Source of the DNA: Bacteroidales bacterium UBA4230
GTDB lineage: Bacteria > Bacteroidota > Bacteroidia > Bacteroidales > UBA932
DNA length: 11,500 nucleotides
Direction of reading: 5' to 3'
Assembly: GCA_002395605.1 (NCBI GenBank)
Contig: DGXO01000046.1
Coordinates: 32,538-44,037, forward strand
Shown: piece by piece, positions 1 through 8,000 of the stretch
How positions within the stretch are numbered: the stretch's first letter is position 1
Layout: each line of letters opens with the position of its first letter
Translations under genes and position numbers: made by a program
The notes under the pieces: generated by a model
Seen by the model: the letters and a program-made list of their open reading frames with translations, nothing else
Told to the model about the DNA's origin: nothing
Database searches by the model: none

Positions 1-1
1 C

Positions 2-625
2 CGCCTCATGGACAAGGAGATGTACTTTGCCATGAACAAGGGCTCCCAGAATGACGCCGTGGAAAGGGGTATGGCCCTTCACAAGCTCATCCGCCTTGCC
101 ACCGCCGGCACCGCCGGAGACGGTTACCTGAACTTCATGGGTAACGAATTCGGCCATCCGGAGTGGATAGATTTCCCCCGCGAAGGAAACGGCTGGTCCT
201 ACAAATATGCCCGCAGGCAGTGGTCGCTTGTAGACAACCCCCTCCTGAGGTACGGCCAGCTGAACAGTTTCGATGCCGCCATGGTGCATCTGCTTAGGGC
301 CGAAGGCATCCTTGCCGCCCGCCCGGAGCTCCTTGTGGCCGATGAAGAGAAGAAAATATTGATTTTCCTACGGAAAAACTGTATCTTTGCACTGAATTTC
401 TCGCCCAATGGCTCATTCGCCGATTATGGCTTCAGTGCTCCGGAGGGAGAGTATGAGAATGTGCTTGACTCAGATGAGCAGATCTTTGGCGGATTTGCCC
501 GTCTTAAAGTGGGTGAGCATCATATTTCCATGCCCGGGAAATGCCCCAACGGCAACCAGGGGTACAACCACACCATGAAGTTGTATCTGCCGGCCCGTAC
601 TGCAATGGTTTTAAAGAAAGTATAA
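2..625 (+). CDS. glgB: 1,4-alpha-glucan branching enzyme, C-terminal part (5' end outside window)
   Basis: This is the 3' part of a GH13 branching enzyme, which cuts alpha-1,4 glucan chains and rejoins them through alpha-1,6 links in the cytoplasm. The frame is open to the left edge, so the Met at base 8 (start of MDKEMY) is internal and not a start. The visible part resembles eukaryotic GBE1 (the GH13_8 type) more than the usual E. coli GlgB. It shows MDKEMY, then ALHKLIRL, then NFMGNEFGHPEWIDFPR followed by YARRQWSLVDN. These cover the end of the (beta/alpha)8 barrel. A C-terminal beta domain follows (from about base 360), with NFSPNGSFADY and VLDSDEQIFGG. The catalytic Asp and Glu lie upstream of the window and cannot be checked. 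The next gene starts 10 bases after the stop, so the two are probably co-transcribed. The family call is firm; the subfamily call rests on remembered GBE1 motifs. Confidence 0.93.
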   Translation, partial: RLMDKEMYFAMNKGSQNDAVERGMALHKLIRLATAGTAGDGYLNFMGNEFGHPEWIDFPREGNGWSYKYARRQWSLVDNPLLRYGQLNSFDAAMVHLLRAEGILAARPELLVADEEKKILIFLRKNCIFALNFSPNGSFADYGFSAPEGEYENVLDSDEQIFGGFARLKVGEHHISMPGKCPNGNQGYNHTMKLYLPARTAMVLKKV

Positions 626-635
626 CGACATATTT

Positions 636-2564
636 ATGGCTTTTCTGAAATTCAACAAGTCGGAACTCGTCAATCTTGAGTATTCCCTGAAGCGGGAAAT
701 CATCTTGGCGAACAAAACCGGTGCGTACTGCAACACGTCCATCGTCACCTGCAACACGCGGCGTTACCACGGTCTCCTGGCCGTACCGGTAGAGAAGTTC
801 GGCGGTTACAGGCATCTCCTCCTGAGTTCCCTGGACGAAAGCCTCACCCTCCGGGGAAAGCGCTTCAACCTTGGAATCCACTGCTACGGAGACATCTACG
901 AGCCGCGCGGACACAAGTACATTGTGGATTTCGACGCAGACCCCGTCCCTACGGTAACGTACAAGATCGGAGAAATCGTTTTCCGCAAGCAAATTGTCCT
1001 GAGCCCGGATTCCAGCCAGCTTTTCATTAACTATGAGCTGGTGAACGCTCCCGCAAAAGTGAAACTTGAGCTGAAGCCTTTCCTGGCTTTCCGTAACATC
1101 CACGGGCTTACCGGAGAAAATGACGCGGCCCGCACGGATTTCAAGCCCGTTCAAAACGGCGCCGCATTCTGCCTCTACGAGGACTTCCCGGAGCTCAATC
1201 TTCAGCTTAGTTCGGCCCAGAGCTCTTACAAGCACAATCCCGTGTGGTACAAGGGCGTCACCTACTCAGATGAAATGCGCCGCGGATTCGACTGCCGCGA
1301 AGACCTTCTGGTCCCCGGCACCTTCGAAATCGACATGAAATCCGGAGATTCAATTGTCTTTTCGGCTTGCGCCGGAGACAATGTCAACGCTTCCGGCCTC
1401 AAGCGCCGCTTTGCCGCCGTGCTTGAAAAGATTCCGCCCATCAAATCCTACCACGACCAACTTGTAAGGGCGTCGGATTACCTTGTGAGGGAAAATAACG
1501 GCCGAAAGATGATTGTGGCGGGATATAGCTGGCTTTATACCGGCCTTCTCCGTGAAACTTTGGGCTCCCTTGCCGGCCTCACCCTGTATGCCCACAACGA
1601 CCCCAAGGAATTTGAGGAAATCCTTGACAACCTCATCGCAGACAACCAGGAGCGCCTCACCCGCCGCACAACCCAGGTGGAGTCTCCTCTCTACATGGCC
1701 GTAACCCTGCAGCAGTACATTGCCTACGGTGCATCCAAAAAGGCCGTCTGGGAAAAGTACGGTCCTGTGATGAAGACTATCATTGAGAGTTATCTCCCCG
1801 GCGTACGCCAGGAAATCGCCATGCAGCCAAACGGCCTTCTGTGGGCCCAGAAAGACGGCGTGGCCCTCACCTGGATGAACGCCTACATAAATGGCAGGGC
1901 TGTCACGGAGCGCGCCGGCTACCAGGTGGAAACCAACGCCATGTGGTACAACGCCATCTGCTTCGCCCTAGAAAACGAGCGCAAGAACGGCAGCTTCTAC
2001 AAGAAATGGGCTCCCGTAAAGGAACTCATAGAGAAGAACTACCAGCCCACCTTCTGGAACGCGGACATGGGCTTCCTGGCCGATTACGTGGACAACGCCG
2101 GCCAGCACCTTGAGCTCCGTCCCAACCAGCTTTGGGCAGTTTCCCTTGACCATATCTGCGTGTCCGACGAAATAGTCAGCGAGGTCATGCGCGTTGTGAA
2201 CGCAGAACTTGTAACCCGCCGCGGCATCCGCACCCTGAGCCCCCGTGACGTCCGCTACAAGGGCGTCTATGAAGGCAATCAGGTCCAAAGGGACGAAGCC
2301 TACATGAACGGCTGCTCATGGCCCTTCCTCCTTGCACAGTACTGCTATGCAAGCTTCAACATGATGGGCAAGAACTTCATCAAGAGGGCCGAATGGCTCA
2401 CCGAAGGCTTCTACGAAGACCTCTTCAAGCACGGTGTGGGCTGCTTCAGCGAGCTCTACGACGGAGATCCGCCCCACGAGCCCCACGGCGCCATTTCTTC
2501 GGCCATGACCACCGCCGCCCTTCTCAATATCAACTGGCTTATTGAAAAATACAGGGAGGAGTAA
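636..2564 (+). CDS. glycogen debranching enzyme (amylo-alpha-1,6-glucosidase, GH133 type)
   Basis: A 642-residue cytoplasmic enzyme of the bacterial glycogen-debranching type, expected to hydrolyse alpha-1,6 branch stubs. The N-terminal beta-rich domain (about residues 1-260) has the family signature NKTGAYCNTSIVTCNTRRYHGLL. The C-terminal (alpha/alpha)6 domain (about 280-642) shows NQLWAVSLDHICV and a final block with FSELYDGDPPHEPHGA. The Glu in that block (E606) matches the conserved C-terminal catalytic Glu. The block at 412-440 reads TWMNAYINGRAVTERAGYQVE, where I remember the family as TWMD. The Asn at 415 therefore sits where a catalytic Asp is expected (see findings). Length is normal and the start follows an A/T-rich spacer. 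The gene lies between the branching enzyme and the GT4 gene, with 3 bases to the latter. A GGGAGGAG run inside its 3' end serves the next gene. Family assignment is strong; full activity is uncertain because of residue 415. Confidence 0.9.
   Translation: MAFLKFNKSELVNLEYSLKREIILANKTGAYCNTSIVTCNTRRYHGLLAVPVEKFGGYRHLLLSSLDESLTLRGKRFNLGIHCYGDIYEPRGHKYIVDFDADPVPTVTYKIGEIVFRKQIVLSPDSSQLFINYELVNAPAKVKLELKPFLAFRNIHGLTGENDAARTDFKPVQNGAAFCLYEDFPELNLQLSSAQSSYKHNPVWYKGVTYSDEMRRGFDCREDLLVPGTFEIDMKSGDSIVFSACAGDNVNASGLKRRFAAVLEKIPPIKSYHDQLVRASDYLVRENNGRKMIVAGYSWLYTGLLRETLGSLAGLTLYAHNDPKEFEEILDNLIADNQERLTRRTTQVESPLYMAVTLQQYIAYGASKKAVWEKYGPVMKTIIESYLPGVRQEIAMQPNGLLWAQKDGVALTWMNAYINGRAVTERAGYQVETNAMWYNAICFALENERKNGSFYKKWAPVKELIEKNYQPTFWNADMGFLADYVDNAGQHLELRPNQLWAVSLDHICVSDEIVSEVMRVVNAELVTRRGIRTLSPRDVRYKGVYEGNQVQRDEAYMNGCSWPFLLAQYCYASFNMMGKNFIKRAEWLTEGFYEDLFKHGVGCFSELYDGDPPHEPHGAISSAMTTAALLNINWLIEKYREE
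2553..2561 (+). promoter_or_regulatory. strong Shine-Dalgarno-like site for the GT4 gene
   Basis: The run AGGGAGGAG ends 6 bases before the ATG at 2568 and overlaps the last codons of the debranching gene. It is a near-ideal ribosome-binding site and supports the ATG at 2568 as the start. Such strong sites are uncommon in Bacteroidota, where A-rich leaders are usual. Confidence 0.6.
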
Positions 2565-2567
2565 AAT

Positions 2568-3857
2568 ATGAGAGTTCTAATGTTTGGATGGGAGTTTCCT
2601 CCCCACATCGCAGGCGGTCTTGGAACAGCCTGTGAGGGCATTGTAAAGGGTCTCGCATATAACGGCGTGGAAACCCTGTTCGTAATGCCTTCGGCCTCCG
2701 GAGATGAAGACCAGAGCGCCACAACCATCATCAACGCCTCCGACGTTGCAGTAGATACAGTCACGGAAACCGTGGACGAATTCCTGGACAAGGTAAAGTT
2801 CATCCACATTGGTTCCAACATGGTTCCTTACGCAGACCCTGAAGAGTTCTCAAAGCTTGTGGAAGATGAGAAGAAGCGTCAGGTGAAGGACTTCTCCATC
2901 AGCTACGGCCAGAAGTTCAAGTTCTCCGGCAAGTACGGCGCCAACCTCATGGAGGAGGTCGCCCGCTACGCCATGGTTGGCGGAACAATCGCAATGCAGA
3001 GAAAGGACGAGTTTGACGTAATCCACGCCCACGACTGGCTCACATATTACGCCGGCATCGCCGCCAAGGAACTCACCGGAAAGCCCCTCGTAATCCACGT
3101 GCACGCCACTTCCTTCGACCGCGGCAGCGTGGACAACATAGACACTCGCGTCTTCGCTATCGAGCAAAGGGGCATGCAGGTGGCCGATAAAGTGGTTACC
3201 GTGAGCGACCTTACCCGCAACATCGTCATCACCCGCTACGGAATAGACCCTGCAAAGGTTGTGACGGTTCATAACGCCGTGGATTTCAGCGGCCGTGAAA
3301 ACCTTCAGGTAGAGCGCGGAGTGAAGGAACCCGTGGTTACTTTCCTTGGCCGAATCACCTACCAGAAAGGTCCAGAATACTTCATAGAGGCCGCTGCCAA
3401 GGTCCTCAAACGCACCAAGAACGTACGCTTTGTGATGGCCGGCAGCGGAGACATGATGAACCGTGCCATCCGCCACGCTGCGCGCCTTGGCATCAGTGAC
3501 CGTTTCCACTTCACAGGCTTCCTGAGGGGCATGGACGTCCAGAAGATGTTCGCCCTCTCGGACGTTTACATCATGCCGTCCATCAGTGAGCCCTTCGGCA
3601 TTTCCCCTCTTGAGGCAATGCGTACGGGCGTTCCGTCCATCATCTCCAAGCAGTCCGGTGCCGCGGAGGTCTTGAAATATGCCTTTAAGGTAGACTTCTG
3701 GGATGTGGACGCCATGGCCGATGACATTTACGGCCTCCTGAGCTATCCCGCCCTGGCGCACTTCAGCGCCAGCATGGGCTACGACGAAGTAAACGCCCTA
3801 AAATGGAACGGCGCCTGCGCCAAGCTTAAGAAAGTTTATGAATCAGTTGTAAAATAA
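2568..3857 (+). CDS. GT4-family glycosyltransferase, probable glucan synthase
   Basis: A 429-residue GT-B fold glycosyltransferase. The N-terminal Rossmann half starts with MFGWEFPPHIAGGLG, the glycine-rich acceptor/donor loop shared by GT4 and GT5 enzymes, and includes HAHDWLTYYAG. The C-terminal half has TFLGRITYQKGPEYF, with the phosphate-contacting Arg262 and Lys267. It also has SEPFGISPLEA, the E-X7-E motif (E341 and E349) of retaining GT-B enzymes. Relatives beside GH57 and debranching genes are often labelled glycogen or starch synthase. The likely job is adding glucosyl units from a nucleotide sugar to an alpha-glucan, but donor and acceptor cannot be read from sequence. It differs from the GT3 synthase further downstream, so the operon encodes two different elongating enzymes, or this one makes primer or maltooligosaccharide. 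It is tightly packed, with 3 bases upstream and 6 downstream. Confidence 0.85.
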   Translation: MRVLMFGWEFPPHIAGGLGTACEGIVKGLAYNGVETLFVMPSASGDEDQSATTIINASDVAVDTVTETVDEFLDKVKFIHIGSNMVPYADPEEFSKLVEDEKKRQVKDFSISYGQKFKFSGKYGANLMEEVARYAMVGGTIAMQRKDEFDVIHAHDWLTYYAGIAAKELTGKPLVIHVHATSFDRGSVDNIDTRVFAIEQRGMQVADKVVTVSDLTRNIVITRYGIDPAKVVTVHNAVDFSGRENLQVERGVKEPVVTFLGRITYQKGPEYFIEAAAKVLKRTKNVRFVMAGSGDMMNRAIRHAARLGISDRFHFTGFLRGMDVQKMFALSDVYIMPSISEPFGISPLEAMRTGVPSIISKQSGAAEVLKYAFKVDFWDVDAMADDIYGLLSYPALAHFSASMGYDEVNALKWNGACAKLKKVYESVVK

Positions 3858-3863
3858 GATATT

Positions 3864-5054
3864 ATGGCAACAAAGAGCATCTGCCTGTATTTCCAGGTCC
3901 ATCAGCCCACCCGGCTCCGCCTGTACAGATTCTTTGATATCGGCAAAGATTCCCATTACTACGACGACTTTGCCAACCGCACAATCCTGCGCCGTGTGGC
4001 CCAGAAGTGCTATCTTCCCATGAACCAGCTCATGCTGGAGCTAATCAATGCAAACAAGGGGAAGTTCAAGATCGCTTACTCCATCTCCGGCAGCGCCCTG
4101 GACCAGTTCCAGAGGTTCGCTCCTGAGGTAATTGACAGCTTTAAGGCCCTTGCCGCCACCGGCCGCGTAGAGTTTCTGGCCGAAACCTACTATCACTCCC
4201 TTGCATCGCTTGGATCGGACTCCGAGTTCAAGCAGCAGGTGGCAAAGCACGCCGCCAAGATCGAGGAACTCTTCGGCGTAAAGCCCACCGCTTTCCGCAA
4301 TACGGAGCTCATTTATAACAACTCCATCGGTGAACTTGTGTATGAGATGGGCTACAAGACCATGCTCACAGAAGGTGCACGCCACATCATGGGATGGCAG
4401 AGCCCTAACTTTGTGTACACGAGTGCCACCCAGCCCCGCCTTAAGCTCCTTCTTCGCAACTACACCCTCTCCGACGACATCGCATTCCGCTTTGCGCAGA
4501 ACCATGTCACCGCAGACCAGTATGTAGGCTGGCTCAAGGAGAATGCAAAGGATGGCGACATCGTGAACCTTTTCATGGACTACGAGACCTTCGGAGAGCA
4601 CCAGGGCGCAGAAACCGGCATCTTCGATTTCATGAGGGCTCTCCCTGGCGCAGTCCTCAAGGACGGCACCTTCGGCTTTGCAACCCCTTCAGAGGTGGTT
4701 AAAAAGTATAAGCCTGTCTCTGATATAGACGTTGAGGATGCAATTTCCTGGGCCGACGAAGAGCGTGACGTAACAGCATGGCTTGGAAACGAACTCCAGC
4801 AGGAGGCCTTCAAGAAGGTGTATGCCATGAAGGAGAAGCTTGCCATTGTGAACGACCCCGACCTCTATGAGGACTGGGGCCACCTTCAGGAGAGCGACCA
4901 CTTCTATTATATGTGCACCAAGTTCTTCTCCGACGGAGAGGTACACAAGTATTTCAACCCGTACGACACCCCGTACGAGGCATTTATTAACTATATGAAC
5001 GTAATCTCAGATTTCCAGATCCGTCTGGACGAGAAGCGGGCGGCTTTGGACTAG
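3864..5054 (+). CDS. GH57 glycoside hydrolase (alpha-amylase-like)
   Basis: A 396-residue GH57 enzyme, a retaining family acting on alpha-glucans. Motif 1 is YFQVHQPTR near the N-terminus. Further in come GRVEFLAETYYHSL, then FRNTELIYNN with the probable nucleophile Glu148, then LFMDYETFGEH with the probable acid/base Asp239. All key acidic residues appear intact. There is no signal peptide, so it should act in the cytoplasm on stored glucan or maltodextrin. GH57 includes alpha-amylases, 4-alpha-glucanotransferases and branching enzymes. The short length and the FRNTELIYNN form fit the amylase-like subgroup that sits beside GT4 and GH133 genes in Bacteroidales. A transferase role cannot be excluded. 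It starts 6 bases after the GT4 stop, and its TAG stop is 4 bases before the ATG of the fused synthase. Confidence 0.88.
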   Translation: MATKSICLYFQVHQPTRLRLYRFFDIGKDSHYYDDFANRTILRRVAQKCYLPMNQLMLELINANKGKFKIAYSISGSALDQFQRFAPEVIDSFKALAATGRVEFLAETYYHSLASLGSDSEFKQQVAKHAAKIEELFGVKPTAFRNTELIYNNSIGELVYEMGYKTMLTEGARHIMGWQSPNFVYTSATQPRLKLLLRNYTLSDDIAFRFAQNHVTADQYVGWLKENAKDGDIVNLFMDYETFGEHQGAETGIFDFMRALPGAVLKDGTFGFATPSEVVKKYKPVSDIDVEDAISWADEERDVTAWLGNELQQEAFKKVYAMKEKLAIVNDPDLYEDWGHLQESDHFYYMCTKFFSDGEVHKYFNPYDTPYEAFINYMNVISDFQIRLDEKRAALD

Positions 5055-5058
5055 GAGG

Positions 5059-8000
5059 ATGGATTATTTATTTGAAGTAAGCTGGGAAGTTTGCAATAAG
5101 GTAGGCGGCATTTATACGGTAGTCGCCACAAAGGCCCTCCACCTGAGCTCAGAGCTTGGGAGGCGTCACATATTCATCGGCCCGGATGTATGGATGCACC
5201 GCGCCGGCAACCCCGATTTCCTGGAAGACCCCATGCTTTACCGCTCATGGAAGGCTGCGGCCCTTGCCGAAGGACTCCGTTTCAGGGTGGGCCGGTGGAA
5301 TATCCCCGGAAAGCCTGTGGCCATCCTTGTAGACTACAAGTCTTCGCTGCCGCAGGCCGATGCCATCCTTGGCCGCATGTGGCAGGATTTTGGAGTGGAC
5401 TCCATTTCCGGCAACTGGGATTACAAGGAATCGGCGGTGTTCGGCATAATGGCCGGGCGCGTGATAGAGAGCTTCTGGAATTACAACCTGAAGGGTGGGG
5501 AAAAGGTAGTGGCCCAGTTCCATGAATGGCAGACCGGTGCCGGTATCCTTCACATCAAGAAAGCCGGAATTCCGGTTGCCACCACGTTCACAACCCACGC
5601 AACCATGATGGGGCGCTGCATTGCCGGCAACAACCTTCCGCTCTACGACAACCTTTCAAGTTACAACGGAGACGAAATGGCCGCCCGTTTCAACGTGAAG
5701 GCCATCTATTCGCTGGAGAAGAAATCGGCCGAAAACGCTGATGTCTTCACTACTGTGAGCGAAATCACGGCTAAGGAGTGCGCGCAGTTCCTGCGTCCCG
5801 TGGATGTGGTTACGCCAAACGGCTTTGAGAACAGTTTCACTCCGGCCACGGACGAAGCATATAACACCCTCCACGACGCCGCGCGTGAGCGCATTGTGAA
5901 GGTTGCCGCCGCCATGAGCGCAGAGGAAGTGCCCCAGGATGCCCTATTCATCTGCATCGGGGGCCGCTACGAATACCGCAACAAGGGAATAGACGTGTTC
6001 ATAGACGCCCTGGACCGCGTAAACCGCGGGGAAGACCCCGGCCGCAGCATCCAGGCGTTCATCATGATTCCTTCCGGTCATCACGGCGCGGACAAAGAGC
6101 TTTGCGCAAAACTCTCCGGAGACGGTAATCCCCGTTACCAGACCCAGGTGTCGCACTATCTCCAGAATGCCGAATACGACACCATTACGCGCCGCCTCCG
6201 TGAGGTAGGGCTCACAAATGCCATCGGAGACAAAGTTAAGGTGTATTTCATTCCGTCCTACCTTAACGGTGACGACGGCGTGTTCAATATGCCATACTAC
6301 GACCTCCTTTGCGGCATGGACCTGGCGCTGTTCCCGTCGTACTACGAGCCCTGGGGCTATACCCCGCTGGAGGCACTGGCTTTCCGCATCCCCACTCTCA
6401 CAACATCCCTTGCCGGTTTCGGCGCATGGGTGGAAAGCCATTACGAGGGCAAGCACCCCGGAATCACGGTGCTGCACCGCGACGATTCCAACTACGACGA
6501 AGTTGTTAAAGGCACGGCCGCGCGTATCCTTGAGATGGCCGGCCTTGATAAGAAGAAACGTAAAATTTACCGGGAGAATGCCCGGGAGGTTGCACAGATC
6601 GCCCTGTGGACCAATCAAATCAAATACTATCAGGAGGCGTATTCCCTTGCTCTTGAAAGGGTTCAGGAGCACAGTGATTCTTACCAATCAAAGAAAAAAA
6701 CTATGCAATATTTTAAAGCAGACGTAACCAGCCCCAGCTGGCGCAGTATCCTCGTGACCCGTCACCTTCCGGAAAAACTGTCCCGGCTTGAGAAACTGTC
6801 CAAGAACCTTTGGTGGTGTTGGAACGAGTCCGCCAAGGACCTCTTCCGCTCCATAGACCCCGAAGTATGGCACCGCAGCGGCCACAATCCGCTGGTCGTG
6901 CTCGACACCGTGAGCATAAAGCGTTTCCAGCAGCTCTCGGAGGACGGGGACTTCCTTTCCCGCATGAAGGGCGTACTGGACGAATTTGATACTTACATGG
7001 CCGCAAAGGCAAAGCGCACAGACCCTTCCATCGCTTATTTCTGCATGGAGTACGGCCTGGACACTTCCCTCAAGATTTACTCCGGCGGCCTTGGCATCCT
7101 TGCAGGTGACTACCTCAAGGAAACCTCCGACATGAACGTGAACCTTGTGGCCGTGGGTCTTCTGTACCGCTACGGTTACTTCAACCAGGTTCTTTCGGCA
7201 CAGGGATATCAGGTGGCAGGCTACGATGCCCAGGACTTCACCAAGATTCCCGCCGTGCCGGTTCTGGACAAGGATGGCAACTGGGTCACCACTTCCGTGG
7301 CTTTCCCCGGCCGAAGCATCACCGCACGCCTTTGGAAGGTTGAGGTGGGCCGCACGGACCTCTATCTTATGGATACGGACTACGAGGCCAACATCCCCGA
7401 AGACCGTGAGGTTACATATCACCTTTACGGAGGCAACTGGGAAAATCGCCTAAAGCAGGAACTTCTGCTTGGCGTTGGCGGTATCCGCGCCCTTCGCAAG
7501 CTGGGCCTGGATCCCCAGGTTTACCACTGCAACGAGGGCCACGCCGCATTCATCGGCATGGAGAGGCTCCGCGAATACATTGAAAAGGACAACCTTGACT
7601 TCTCCGAGGCCCTTGAGGTTGTGAGGGCAAGCTCCCTGTTCACAACGCATACTCCCGTTCCCGCCGGCCACGATGCCTTTGACGAAGGCCTTCTGAGGCA
7701 GTATATCGGCCATTATCCCGAGCGCCTGAAGGTGGACTGGGAAACCCTCATGTCCCTTGGAAAGGACAATCCCACGGATCCCAACGAGAAGTTCTCCATG
7801 AGTAACCTTGCCGCCAACATTTCCCAGAACGTGAACGGCGTTTCCATGCTGCACGGAAAGGTGTCCCAGGAAATTTTCGCGCACATGTATCCGGGTTATC
7901 TGCCGGAGGAACTCTTTGTGAGCTATGTCACCAACGGCGTTCACTATCCCACATGGTGCGCTCCTGAGTGGAAGCCGGTTCACGCAAAGGTGTTCGGCCC

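Noticed and set aside
8..10. ATG at base 8 as the start of the first gene
   Set aside because: The frame is open to the window edge, and this Met belongs to the internal MDKEMY motif of branching enzymes.
504..1235. Antisense open frame spanning the end of the branching enzyme and the start of the debranching enzyme
   Set aside because: It crosses two recognised genes on the other strand, with no start signal or recognisable motif.
2850..3761. Antisense open frame of 303 codons opposite the GT4 gene
   Set aside because: It is the complement of a conserved glycosyltransferase and its translation looks like no protein family; a codon-bias shadow.
6695..6701. Canonical -1 frameshift heptamer A AAA AAC at the fusion junction
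   Set aside because: The seven bases are present, but the codon boundaries (AAG AAA AAA ACT) are out of phase with the X XXY YYZ rule, so classic tandem slippage is not supported. Homopolymer slippage remains possible.
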